A DNA stretch of 64,000 nucleotides, from NCBI GenBank assembly GCA_032716605.1, contig CM064481.1:22500811-22564810 (forward strand), read 5' to 3'. Origin of the DNA: Paralithodes platypus (taxonomy: Eukaryota > Arthropoda > Malacostraca > Decapoda > Lithodidae). Below the pieces are notes generated by a model, which was given only the letters and a program-made list of their open reading frames with translations, made no database searches and was not told the DNA's origin. Positions 32,913 to 43,195 of this stretch are shown one piece after another (the first letter of the stretch is position 1; each line of letters opens with the position of its first letter). A program made the position numbers and the translations under genes.

Positions 32913-35467
32913 CTACCCCAACCCCTGGCCGTCAAAGGGCGGCCGGAAGTGGAAGGCTGGCCAGCCCCGACACGGCGGGGATGAAAGGGGGCAAGAACAG
33001 AAGTGCGAGGCGGAACCGACGCACTGGCCTGCAACGTCCCAGTCCTGCGCCCGTGCAAGGCGGCAGCACCTGCAGCAGCACCCCGAAGAGGACCGGCAGA
33101 AGGACGGGACTGAGAAGACCCCGCGCGCGACACAGCGCATCAGTGCGTGTCTTAAGCAGGGTCCGCAATGACACAGCGCGTCGTCGCGTGTCGGAAGCAG
33201 GGGCCGCCGACAGAGAAGCATAGCATTCCCAAGCATCCTGCTCGAAAAACCCCGACGTATATAGCGCAGAGTACAACAAACCCTGATGAATATCCAAGGT
33301 GGCTGTCCGGCAGAACGAGGACCGTACCGTCCGGCGTTACCGAGGTGCCACGCACAAAACCGCCTTCAGCTCGGGAACCAAAGACACCGCGAGCCGAAGG
33401 GGGACCTGCCAAACGCGGCCCAAACCCTCGCGAAGAGCGCCTGGTGCAGACGCCGCGAGAAGCCGCAGGTGGTGAACAGAAGTCTGGAGGGAACCAAAAG
33501 ACAAGAGAAGTTCGGCACCCACCGCCACAAGGGAAAAACCCTGTCGACAGAGGACTGAACTGGGTGAGAGAAGAACGGGGTAGCAATAGAACAAAGTTCA
33601 AGAACGGGCGCGCTGAACCAGGACCAGAACGCGCCGTTCAACCCGCCGACAGACACAAGAGGAGGCAAAAGCAGTGATGACTGCGGGGGAGGGACTGAAG
33701 GAGAGCCGGCGACGGAACGGCCGGCGAAGACGAAGGCCTCAGCAAACCAGGCCCCCAACGGGAGAGGGTGATCGAGTAAGATGGCTAAGCCAGGCGTACC
33801 GTCGTCGCACAAACCCGGCCCATAGGAGGACAGGCCCGTCAACACAGCCAGGGACTGAACATCCTGAAGGATGTCCCGGCGGCTGAAATCTGACCAGAGC
33901 ATAGGCCTGCAGAAGGGAGGGGGACCGTAGCAGGGGTAGGTATGGTGAGGCGCTGAGGGTGTGTCACCGCCAAGAAGCGCGATAAGAGGGAGTCTTGCAT
34001 CGACTCCAAGCGCCCGTCGATGCGTGACACAAGCCACCCCTGCATAGCCGACAATCGATCCGAGAGAGGCGACCCCCCCCCCCCCCCCCCAAGAATGGAC
34101 GGCCCGCAGGGGTGAGCGCGAGCGAGATCCACGACACGAACCAGCAGAGTCGCGGCCCAAGGAAGGCGAGCGACCACGGTTGTGTCGCCGCAGAGGGACT
34201 CGGCCCTGAACACGAACGCCGAGGGGGAAACAGCACGATCCCCCTCTTCCAGCGACACGTCAGTCCCTGAGAAAGGGGACCCCGAAACCACGCGATACCC
34301 CACCGAGCCAAGAGGAGGGGAACCCCTGTGGCGAGACGGTAAGTGAAGGTCAGGGAGAGAAGAAGGAGGAGGAGCAGGACGACGGGAGTGGGAAGGCTGG
34401 CCGGGTGAAAAGACAGCATCTGGTGTTCCCAGGCGGTCACCCATCCAAGTACGAACCAGACCCTACGTTGCTTAACTTTGCTGATCGGACGAGAAGCGGT
34501 GCATTCAACGTGGTACGGCCGTTGGCTGAAAAGAGGTCAGAAGTAGCCACGGGGGGAAACAGAGCAAGGATCCCCGGGGCAGAGATAACAGGGCGGCCCG
34601 ACACCGAGGCGGAGGAGGGAGGGAGGGACCGCCACCGTGGGACGAGACCGTGAAGGAAGAATAGGCACCGAAGCAGGTGAAGTAGGAGGAGAAGCAACTA
34701 CATCCTGGCGGACCCTCCTGGACAGTGTAGGAGGAGGGAGCAGAGGGCCAGCTACAGCCTGAACCTCCGCGCGCGTAGAGGACAAAGGAAGAGGACGTCG
34801 TACGAGCAGGGGAAGCGGGCGGAAGGTAGTAGAGCCCCGACCCGGAGAGGCCAGGGGAGGGCGCACAGGGGCAGAGCCGCTAACCCCGGCCTCAGGGCGA
34901 GCACCATGACGAGGGCGATGGGCGCCGTCAAGGCGATCAGGAGGACAACGAGGGGCAGGAGAGGACAGGCGACGAGGCGAGCGAGAGCGTGGACGGAGCA
35001 GGGGAACCCCCCGACGACGTGACGACCGGCTGCGGGACCCAGGGGAGAGGGCCAGGCGAACGGCCTTCAGTCGGGTCAGGGATACCCAGGGCGACGCGGA
35101 TCCGGGCGGCAACAAAGGCCAGGGAACGGTGGCCCACAGTCCAAAAGTGGCGGGAGACTATCGCCCACACCGACTGAAGGGAAGCATAGGTCACCGCCGC
35201 CGCCGAGGAACCAGGGCTATGGAGCACCACATCCACCAGGGCCAGACACGGGCCACACAGAGCAGGGAGGTAGGCCGTAGAGGATACACAGTGCGAGTGG
35301 CGCAAGCAGGACTTGTGGCTCACCAAGCACGGGGAGCAACAACCATGGCGAAAGCAAGGCAGCCTACCTGCACAGGAAGAACACACACCATAATCAGCAC
35401 GTCGAAGGAGTAAGTGGAGAGAATGTCCAAGAAGAACTAGGGAAGGAGCATGGGGAAACAGGAACAC
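32913..35467 (-). pseudogene. DIRS gag, frameshifted and adenine-mutated
   Basis: Spread over several frames (34937-35467, 34537-35115, 33839-34444, 33366-34160, then 32932-33297). The N-terminal Cys-rich part (CSSCAGRLPCFRHGC), the Arg/Ser-rich middle (RSRSPRR) and the C-terminal region (FSRRDILQDVQSLAVLTGL, SSYGPGLCDDGTPGLA) all match the plus-strand gag. Poly-C slippage near 34075 is one cause of frame loss. As in the plus copy, the C-terminal extension (HQGLLYSALYTSGFF) lies one frame away from the main gag frame. Confidence 0.8.
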
Positions 35468-35691
35468 ACATGCAAACAGGTATCCGTACTCACCCTAAAC
35501 CGGGAGCACAGAGGTAGGTGAGTAGGGTGGGCGAGGGGGAAGAGCACTAGCAGAACCTGCAAAGATGGAGAAAGTGTTAACCACCACTCAACATCTTACA
35601 TGCAGGGCCTATAACACCAGTAAAGTGCACACACCAAATAGTATCAGGCAACAAGATGACATAAAAAAGGTCAATAGTGAAAGCCAACTAT

Positions 35692-35836
35692 TACCGCAAA
35701 TTTGCGGGCCAATGGAGGCATAACCATACCGACACCACCCTCCCGCAATTTCGCGGGACCCCCCAGCAATCTCCGCAAATTTGCGGGGGGCCGAAACGTC
35801 CCAGAGGACCGAATCGAGCTCCCGCAAATTTGCGGG
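35692..35836. promoter_or_regulatory. Three CCGCAAATTTGCGG palindromes in the DIRS leader
   Basis: The 14-bp perfect palindrome CCGCAAATTTGCGG occurs at 35694-35707, 35773-35786 and 35822-35835, with a decayed fourth near 35743. The plus-strand element has the same three at 39114, 39162 and 39241. Conservation in both copies suggests a protein-binding or structural role in the 5' leader. The adenines in these sites are unchanged between copies. Confidence 0.6.
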
Positions 35837-37108
35837 ACCGGCCGAGATGGTCCGGCGCCGAAAAAGCGAGAGGAGCGTCTAGGGAATACCAAAAAAGGGC
35901 CACAAAAATGCGTCATCTCCTTATGAACTCCAAGCGATGATGGCCATCAAGCTGAGCAGTGTCTTCCTTGATTATATCCTGACTCAACCGGTCAAGTGAG
36001 AGGCTAGGAAGACACACCAGGGGAGAGGAGGCACATCCCCCAGGACCCACCCAACCCACAGAGATAGAGCAAAGCCCATGAGGAGAAGTGGCAGGGAGGG
36101 TGGTTTGGCACAAACAGGGGCCCCCATGGGGTACCCCTGGATTGGGCAAAAAGACTATGAAAGGATGGAGGTGAAACAGGAAGATAAAACAAAAACCAGT
36201 AAATGAAACTGGCGAGAAAAAGGGTGGCCTAGCCGTGAGCAGAGAATGTGTCCGGGGCGAAAAACCCTGTGGTGTGAAGGAGGGGCCCCCGTGGGGTACC
36301 CCTGGATATCACGAACCACCTGTCGCCCAGGCCCTTGAGACACAGTGAAGGCTTGAAAGGGGGGACTCGGGAATAACGCTAATAATGCGACAGACACAAA
36401 CTATACAAACATCACCGCCACAAACTAAATCTCAGATTGTTTACCAACTGTACACCTAGGCTATGAAAAAATGAAAACTCATAGGGGCATAGCAATTCCT
36501 GAATGAGAAAACTAGCTAGGCTAAAATAAGCTAAAAGCTAAACTATGCCCAGACTAACAGGAAAAAGAATATGAAAAGAGAAAGAATGAAAAACATATAC
36601 GAGGAACGCCAGGCGCCCCCGTACCTTCGGTAGGCTATTTCCACACGCGTCTCCATTAAACACACTTAGGAGCCCATTTACGTGTGCCCTAGATCACGTA
36701 ACATCTGTCTAACAAAAAGAAGGCCAGATAAGCCGAAACGAACATAAACAGGGTGAATTAAAGGAGCACAACAAAAGCGACTTCATTCAATGGAGCGCGT
36801 GAAAAAATGATGACAAGAGAGGGTCGCTCATGCGCACGTTCGACAGGGATCTGCACATGACGGAACACGGGATGGGCCTTAAGCGGTAACTAAGGTAAAC
36901 CCCTTTTTCTTCTCTTCTATGCTTTTTTCACCTTCGGTGGTAGTTTTGGTTAATGTACAATGTCTCCTAGGGCAAGATAAGGAGTAGACTCTAGACGTTT
37001 TCTTTTTAACCGCGGTTGGAATGACGACATAGCAGTCAAAATAGACAAGTCGTCATTGCAATTAGGTTAATAGCCTTGACGTTGGATTTGCCAAGATTAC
37101 TAACAAAT

Positions 37109-37839
37109 AAGATGTTTTTACGCAACTTGGTGCCATCCTTATAATGGTAATTTAACTCATATATTTTCTTACACACCTACATATGATTCAGAAAGCCTTC
37201 AGCTTTGCATATTTTGTAAAATGCCACATAATAATACGTAATTCAAATACTTACCAATAAGTGGCTGTAAGCCCATCAGCATTGTCTCGATATATTCATA
37301 TTTTCGCTATTTTAAGCAGCTCCTCTTAGTCATATCCGACTCATATAAGATGTTCAGTTATTCAAAATTGTAAATCATGTGTGGAAATGGTGATACTGAA
37401 GCTACATTCTCCATATTAGCCTGTAATATGACAAAACCAAAAGACCGCCATTTTTAACCACTGACCGAGAGAGACTGGTGGTTGGAATCCCGGATGAACA
37501 ACTACTGAACACTCCCTTACAGGCTTCTATTATTAGATTATATATGAAACCTACTAGCTTAAATGGTCAATCTACATAAGAGCATGTCAATAAATAAATA
37601 TAACACATATTTAATACACAATTGGTATACAAATAATAGAATTTGAGCGATTCATAGCCATTATTTCCCAAAGGTAATAACAAAAAATCGCCACTAGATA
37701 TCGTAGTTCGGAAAATGGCTTTGGCTTCAACTTATACACTTATGGTGACCATATCTTACTTGATAATAATTATATATAACATATAAGAAGTAGATTTATG
37801 CGATAAAGGTAGCGTCAGGCCACCCAAAACAATGGCACT
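37109..37839. repeat. Host block between the two DIRS elements
   Basis: Complement of 21490-22930 without the TTAA insertion at 21692-22399. It is the only host sequence separating the two oppositely oriented DIRS elements. No gene is seen. Confidence 0.75.
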
Positions 37840-38150
37840 ATTTGTTAGTAGTCTTGGCAAATCCAACGTCAAGGCTATTAACCTAATTGCAATGACGACT
37901 TGTCTATTTTGACTGCTATGTCGTCATTCCAACCACGGTTAAAAAGAAAACGTCTAGAGTCTACTCCTTATCTTGCTCTAGGAGACGTTGTACATTAACC
38001 AAAACTACCACCGAAGGTGAAAAAAGCATAGAAGAGAAGAAAAAGGGGTTTACCTTAGTTACCGCTCAAGGCCCATCCCGTGTTCCGTCATGCGCAGATC
38101 CCTGTCGAACGTGCGCATGAGCGACCCTCTCTTGTCATCATTTTTTCACG
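37840..38150. repeat. DIRS 5' terminal inverted repeat
   Basis: Complement-matches about 45920-46195 (GGCCTTGAGCGGTAACTAAGG, TTCACCTTCGGTGG, CCTTGACGTTGGATT). Ends near TCTTGTCATCA. Confidence 0.85.
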
Positions 38151-38639
38151 CGTCGCCATTGTTGAGTCCGCTTTTGTTGTGCTCCTTCAATTCACCCTGT
38201 TTTAGGTTCGTTTCGGCTTTTCTGGCCTTCTTTTTGTTAGACAGATGTTACGTGATCTAGGGCACACGTAAATGGGCTCCTCAGTGTGTTTAATGGAGAC
38301 GCGTGTGGAAATAGCTACCGAAGGTACGGGGGCGCCTGGCGTTCCTCGTGTGTGTTTTTCATTCCTTTCTCTTTTCATATTCTTTTTTCCTGTTAGTCTG
38401 GGCATAGTTTAGCTTTTAGCTTATTTTAGCCTAGCTTGTTTCTCATTCAGGACTTGCTATGCCCCTATAGAGTTTTCATATTTTCATAGCCTAGGTGTAC
38501 AGTTGGTTCCCAATCTGAGATTTCGTGGTGGCGGTGCTGTTTGTAGGGTTTGTGTCGGCCGCATTATTAGCGTTATTCCCGAGTCCCCCCTTTCGAGCCT
38601 TCACTGTGTCTCAAGGGCCTGGGCGCTTGGTGGTTCGTG

Positions 38640-38835
38640 ATATCCAGGGGTACCCCACGGGGGCCCCTCCCTCACACCACAGGGTTTTTCGCCCCTGACA
38701 CATTCTCTCCTCACGGCTAGGCCACCCTTTTTCTCGCCAGTTTCATTTACTGGTTTTTGTGTTCCCTTCCTGTTTTCACCTCCATCCTTTCATACCCTTT
38801 TGCCCAATCCTGGGGTACCCTACGGGGGCCCCTGT
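38640..38835. repeat. Doubled CCAGGGGTACCCCACGGGGGCCCC word in leader
   Basis: CAGGGGTACCCCACGGGGGC at 38645-38668 recurs with few changes at about 38810-38832 (TGGGGTACCCTACGGGGGCC). The minus-strand element keeps both at about 36110-36130 and 36285-36305. Function unknown; possibly leader structure. Confidence 0.5.
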
Positions 38836-39113
38836 TTGTGCCAAACCACCCTTCCTGCCACTTCTCCTCATGGGCTTTGCTCTATCTCTGTGGGTTGGGT
38901 GGTTCCTGGGGGATGTGCCTCCTCTCCCCTGGTGTGTCTTCCTTGCCTCTCCCTTGACCGGTTGAGTCAGGATATTATCAAGGAAGACACTGCTCAGCTT
39001 GATGGCCATCGTCGCTTGGAGTTCATAAGGAGATGACGCTTTTTTCTGGGCCTCTTTTGGTATTCCCTAGACGCTCCTCTCGCTTTTTCGGCGCCGGACC
39101 ATCTCGGCCGGTC

Positions 39114-39254
39114 CCGCAAATTTGCGGGGTGCTCGATTCGGTCCTCGGACGTTTCGGCTCCCCGCAAATTTGCGGAGATCGCTGGGGGGTCTCGCGGTGA
39201 GGCGGGAGGGTTGTGTCGGTACGGTTATGCCTCCATTGGCCCGCAAATTTGCGG
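39114..39254. promoter_or_regulatory. Three CCGCAAATTTGCGG palindromes, plus copy
   Basis: Perfect 14-bp palindromes at 39114-39127, 39162-39175 and 39241-39254, ahead of gag. They are counterparts of those at 35694-35835. A role in transcription or replication is inferred from conservation only. Confidence 0.6.
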
Positions 39255-39481
39255 TTATAGTTGGCTTTCACTGTGACCCTTTTTTGTGTCGTCTTGTTGC
39301 CTGATACTATATTGGTGTATGCACTTTCCTGGTGTTATGGACCCTGCATGTGAGGTGTTGAGTGGTGGTTAACACTTTCTCCATCTTTGCAGGTTCTGCT
39401 TGTGCTCTTCCGCCTCACCCGCCCTCCTCACCTCCATCGGTGCTCCCGGTTTAGAGTGAGTACGACTTCCAGTTTGCATGT

Positions 39482-42001
39482 GTGTTCCTGTTTACCCATG
39501 CTCATTCCCTGGTTTTTATTGGACATTATCTTCACTTACTCCGTCAACGTGCTGCTTATGGTGCGTGTTCTTCTGTTGCAGGTGGGATGCCTTGCTTTCG
39601 CCAGGGCTGTGGCTCCCCGTGCTTGGAATGCCACAGGTCCTGCTTACGCCACTCTCAATGTGTGTCCTCTACGGCCTACCTCCCTGCTTTGTGTGGCCCG
39701 TGTATGGACCTGGTGGATGTGGTGGACCATCACCCTGGTTCCTCTGACGCGGCAGTGGCCTCTGCATCCCTTCAGTCTGTGTGGGCGGTGGTCTCCCACC
39801 ACATTAGGACTGTGGGCCACCGTTCCCCGGCCTTTGTTGACGACCGGATACGCGTCGCCCTGGGCATCCCTGACCCGTCTGGAGGCCGTTTACCTGGCCC
39901 TCTCCCTGCTCGGGCCCTCCTCCCTGAGTCCCGTGGTCGGTCGTCACATCGTCGGGTGGATCCCCAGCTCCGTCCACGCTCTCGCTCTCCTCGTCGCCCG
40001 TCCTCTACTGCCCCTCCTCATCCTCCTGATCACCTTGACTCCGCCGTTCGCCCTCGTCATGGTTCTCGCCCTGAGGCCGGGGTTAGCGGCTCTGCCCCTG
40101 TACGCCCTCCCCTGGCCTCTCCGGATAGGGACTCTACTACCTTCCGCCCGCTTCCCCTGCACAAAAGACGTCCTCTTCATTTGTCCTCTACGCGCGCGGA
40201 TGTTCATGCTGTAGCTGGCCCTCTGCTCCCTCCTCCTACTCTGTCCAGGGGGGTCCGCCAGGATGTAGTTGCTTCTCCTCCTACTTCTCCTGCTTCGGTG
40301 CCTCTTCTTCCTTCACGGTCTCGTCCCAAGGTGGAGGTCCCTCCCTCCTCCGCCTCGGTGTCGGGCCGCCCTGTTCTCTCAGCCCCGGGGATCCTTGCTC
40401 TGTTTCCCCCCGCGGCTCCTTCTGACCTCCTTTCACCCGGCCAGCCTTCCCACTCCCGTCATCGTGCTCCTCTTCCTTCTTCTATCCCTGATCTTCGATT
40501 ACCGGCTTCCCGAGGGGGTACCCCGCCGCTTGACTCGGTAGAGTATAGCGAGGTTTCGGGTTCCCCTTTCTCGGGGGCTGACGTGTCGCTGGAAGAGGGG
40601 GATGGTGATGTTTCCCCCTCGGGCGTTAGTGATCGGGGACGAGACCCTCAGGAACGCCACGGCCGTCGTCGCTCGCCTTCTTTGGGCCGCGACGCTGCTG
40701 TTTCGTGTCGTGGGTCTCGCTCTCGCTCACGCTCGCCCCTGCGGGCCGAACTATCTTCGGGGGGGTCGCCTCTCTCGGATCGATTTTCGGCTATGCAGGG
40801 GTGGGTTGTGTCACACTTCGACGCGCGCTTGGAGGCGATGCAAGATTCCCTCTTATCGCGCTTCTTGGCGGTGACACAACCTCAGCGCCTCACCCAACCT
40901 ACCCCTGCTTTGGTCCCCCTCCCCTCTGCGGTGGACCACATTCCTTCTCGCCCTGCTTCTCCGCCTGCCCGGTCGTCGGCTAGTACTGCTCCTGCCCTGG
41001 CTCAGGTGGTTGCCCCTACTGTCTCCCATGCGGGGGTTCTCCGTCTGCTAGGGCAGGGTCCGCGCTTGCCCCCCATCCAGAAGGCCAAGGTCCCGTCGCG
41101 GACTATGCCGCTCCTCTATGGCTCCTTGGCTGTTTGGAAGGGGGTGCAGGCCTCCCACCCGGAGCGTGCTACCGACTTCCCGTCAGGTGAGAGGGCCCTA
41201 CCTTCGGACTGGTCGGTCCAAATTAATGATAAGATGCAGTTCAGGGCGATCAGGGTGGATGGTCAGGTGGCCGACGTGGAGGTGCGGGCTTACCCGACGA
41301 GGACTGACCTTCAGTACTTTTCGGTGAAGCCCAAGCCCCCGTCTGCTCCTCGGACTAAGCTCTGGTCAGACTTCAGCCGCCAGGACATCCTTCAGGATGT
41401 TCAGTCCCTGGCTGTGTTGACGGGACTGTCCTCCTATGGGACGGGTTTGTGCGACGACGGTAAGCCTGGCTTAGCCGTCGTGCTCGATAATCCTCTCCCA
41501 TTGGAGGCCTGGTTTGCTGAGGCCTTAGAATTCGCCAACCGTTCCGTCGACAGATCTGTTTCAGTCCCTCCCCCGGAGTCGTCACTGCTTTTGCCTCCTC
41601 TTGTATCTGTCGGCGGATTGGATGGCAAGTTCTGGTCCTGGATCAGCGCGCCCAAACTTGAAATTTGTGCTATTGCTAACACGTTCTTCTCCCACCCAGA
41701 TAAGTCCTCTGTCGACAGGGATTTTACCTTGCGGCAGAGGGTGGCGAACTTATTGTCTTGTCTTTTAGGTTCCCTCCAGACGTCTGATCACCACCTGAGG
41801 CTTATCGAGGCGACTGCACCTGGCGATCTTCGCGAGGGTTTGGACCACGTTCGGCGGATCCACCTTCAGCTCGCGGTGTCTTTGGTTCCCGAGCTGAAGG
41901 CGGTTTTGTGCGAGGGAGGCAACTCGACAACGCCAGACGGTAAGGTCCTCGTTCTGCCGGAAGGCCCCATTGGATATTCGTCAGGGTTTGTTATACTCTG
42001 A
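39482..42001 (+). CDS. gag: DIRS Gag-like protein
   Basis: 839 codons open from the ATG at 39482; earlier codons in the same or neighbouring frame may belong to the true start. N-terminus (residues about 25-75) is Cys-rich (CFRQGCGSPCLECHRSC, CGPC) and may bind metal. Two Arg/Ser-rich stretches follow (PRSRSPRR near 165; SRSRSRSPLR near 430). The C-terminal half is globular, with LWSDFSRQDILQDVQSLAVL and SYGTGLCDDGKPGLAVVLDN. Gag proteins of DIRS elements are thought to package the RNA. The frame ends at 42001 just where a basic RGG-type extension starts in the +1 frame. The minus copy shares this arrangement. Confidence 0.85.
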   Translation: MFLFTHAHSLVFIGHYLHLLRQRAAYGACSSVAGGMPCFRQGCGSPCLECHRSCLRHSQCVSSTAYLPALCGPCMDLVDVVDHHPGSSDAAVASASLQSVWAVVSHHIRTVGHRSPAFVDDRIRVALGIPDPSGGRLPGPLPARALLPESRGRSSHRRVDPQLRPRSRSPRRPSSTAPPHPPDHLDSAVRPRHGSRPEAGVSGSAPVRPPLASPDRDSTTFRPLPLHKRRPLHLSSTRADVHAVAGPLLPPPTLSRGVRQDVVASPPTSPASVPLLPSRSRPKVEVPPSSASVSGRPVLSAPGILALFPPAAPSDLLSPGQPSHSRHRAPLPSSIPDLRLPASRGGTPPLDSVEYSEVSGSPFSGADVSLEEGDGDVSPSGVSDRGRDPQERHGRRRSPSLGRDAAVSCRGSRSRSRSPLRAELSSGGSPLSDRFSAMQGWVVSHFDARLEAMQDSLLSRFLAVTQPQRLTQPTPALVPLPSAVDHIPSRPASPPARSSASTAPALAQVVAPTVSHAGVLRLLGQGPRLPPIQKAKVPSRTMPLLYGSLAVWKGVQASHPERATDFPSGERALPSDWSVQINDKMQFRAIRVDGQVADVEVRAYPTRTDLQYFSVKPKPPSAPRTKLWSDFSRQDILQDVQSLAVLTGLSSYGTGLCDDGKPGLAVVLDNPLPLEAWFAEALEFANRSVDRSVSVPPPESSLLLPPLVSVGGLDGKFWSWISAPKLEICAIANTFFSHPDKSSVDRDFTLRQRVANLLSCLLGSLQTSDHHLRLIEATAPGDLREGLDHVRRIHLQLAVSLVPELKAVLCEGGNSTTPDGKVLVLPEGPIGYSSGFVIL

Positions 42002-42431
42002 GCTATATACATCGGGGCTTTTTGCGCAGGATGCTTGGGAACGCTACGCTTCTCTGTCAGCGGACCCTGCTTACGACACGCAAAGACGCGCTGTGTCGCG
42101 ACCAGGGTCTTCGCAGTCCCGTCCTTCTGCCGGTCCTCTTCGGGGTGCTGCCGCCAATGCTGCCGCCAAGAAAGGGCGCAGGAAAGGGAAGTTGCCGGCC
42201 AGAGCGTCGGTTCCGCCTCGCACTTCTGCTCCTGCTCCCTTTCATCCCCGCCGTGAAGGGGCGGGCCAGTCTTCCACTTCCGGCCGCACTTCGACGGGGT
42301 CAGACACTCGACGGACAGGGGATGGGGTGACCCACCCTTTTCGGCGAGGTGGGGGGGGTAGAGGTGGTCAACGTGGCTCTTATGACCGCAGGGACCGTAC
42401 CGGGGGACCCTCCACGTCAAAAAATGTGTAG
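41955..42431 (+). CDS. Gag C-terminal RGG-rich extension in the +1 frame
   Basis: Continues from gag at about 41964 if one base is skipped: LDIRQGLLYSELYTSGLFAQ, then basic KKGRRKGKLPARA and RRGGGGRGGQRGSYDRRD before a stop at 42431. An RGG/basic tail is typical of nucleic-acid-binding Gag ends. The same frame relation is present in the minus copy (32932-33297), so it predates their split. It may be made by +1 frameshifting, by splicing, or not at all. Confidence 0.5.
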   Translation, partial: CRKAPLDIRQGLLYSELYTSGLFAQDAWERYASLSADPAYDTQRRAVSRPGSSQSRPSAGPLRGAAANAAAKKGRRKGKLPARASVPPRTSAPAPFHPRREGAGQSSTSGRTSTGSDTRRTGDGVTHPFRRGGGGRGGQRGSYDRRDRTGGPSTSKNV

Positions 42432-43195
42432 GTTCTCCAGGTCGGTCTCCTCCTTGTTCTCCTTCTCGCCTCGCAGAAAGGGTCGCTCACCTCATCTCGG
42501 GGACTCCCACAGGTTGTTTTCGCCCTTGCGCCCCTCGGTGGCCGCGAGGGACGTGGAGGCGGAAGATTGCACGGATGGGTCTCACCTGGAGATGGAAGTC
42601 CAGACCCCCACTCAGCTCTTGTCAACGAAGCCGGCCTGTCTCTTCGGAGGTGGCCGACGTGATTATGTCCATGCACGAGCAGGGAATCGTCAAGGAGGTG
42701 GAAGCCGGTCAACCGGTTTTCCTCTCCCGTGTTTTTCTGGTACCAAAGAAGGACTGCGACGCGATGCGACCGGTGGTGGATCTGTCGGCCCTCAACGGGC
42801 ACATCGTGAACACACGGTTTCGGATGCTGACGGTGCACCAGGTACGACTGGCCCTGCGACCTCTGTCGTGGGTGGTGTCGCTGGACCTCAAGGATGCGTA
42901 TTGGCACGTTCCTATCCATCCTCGTTTCCTGCGATTCTTGGCCGTTCAGACTTCCGATCGTGTGTTCATGTTCGACAGACTTCCCTTCGGTCTCAACATC
43001 GCGCCGCGGATCTTCTCGAAACTGGTGAAGCAGGCTCTGGATCCTCTCCTCAGGAGCGGCCTCCAGATCCTGTTTTACTTGGACGACTGGTTGATAGTTT
43101 CAGACACCCTAGAACAGTGCGTCCGCGACACCCTCACAGTAGTTCAACACATCACACAGTTAGGGTTCAAAGTCAATATTCCCAAGTCACCCTGA
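42422..43195 (+). CDS. DIRS reverse transcriptase
   Basis: Open in one frame with no ATG until 42575. Starts with a Ser/Pro-rich lead (SPPCSPSRLAERVAHLISG), then SEVADVIMSMHEQGIVKEV, FLSRVFLVPKKDCDAMRPV, motif A SLDLKDAYWHVPI, FDRLPFGLNIAPRIF and the catalytic box YLDDWLIVSD. This enzyme copies element RNA to DNA. The frame ends at 43195 because one base is missing near 43187 compared with the minus copy (KSRLTPSR), which separates it from RNase H. The defect looks recent, since all catalytic motifs are intact. Confidence 0.9.
   Translation, partial: KCVGSPGRSPPCSPSRLAERVAHLISGTPTGCFRPCAPRWPRGTWRRKIARMGLTWRWKSRPPLSSCQRSRPVSSEVADVIMSMHEQGIVKEVEAGQPVFLSRVFLVPKKDCDAMRPVVDLSALNGHIVNTRFRMLTVHQVRLALRPLSWVVSLDLKDAYWHVPIHPRFLRFLAVQTSDRVFMFDRLPFGLNIAPRIFSKLVKQALDPLLRSGLQILFYLDDWLIVSDTLEQCVRDTLTVVQHITQLGFKVNIPKSP

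Larger units (their letters stand above)
28067..37108 (-). mobile_element. DIRS element, minus strand, adenine-mutated copy
   Basis: A 9.0-kb DIRS-type retrotransposon read from 37108 down to 28067. Its 5' end (ATTTGTTAG form) is at 37108; the 3' end (CCTCCCA on its own strand) is at 28067. Coding order is gag, RT, RNase H and methylase-like region, then tyrosine recombinase. It interrupts the mirrored arm between blocks matching 22935 and 22930. Two nested TTAA MITEs sit in its 3' terminal repeat. The coding part differs from the copy at 37840-46272 mainly at sense-strand adenines; the non-coding parts do not. Confidence 0.88.

Noticed and set aside
28067..37108. APOBEC-type or A-to-I editing as cause of the DIRS differences
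   Set aside because: APOBEC changes C (G on the other strand), and editing gives only A to G. Here A to C is as common as A to G.
42428..42640. Frameshift inside the RT N-terminal part based on the MCRFS frame
   Set aside because: Re-reading showed that the RT frame itself is open from about 42422; the MCRFS frame is a neighbouring frame that looks conserved only because the DNA is.
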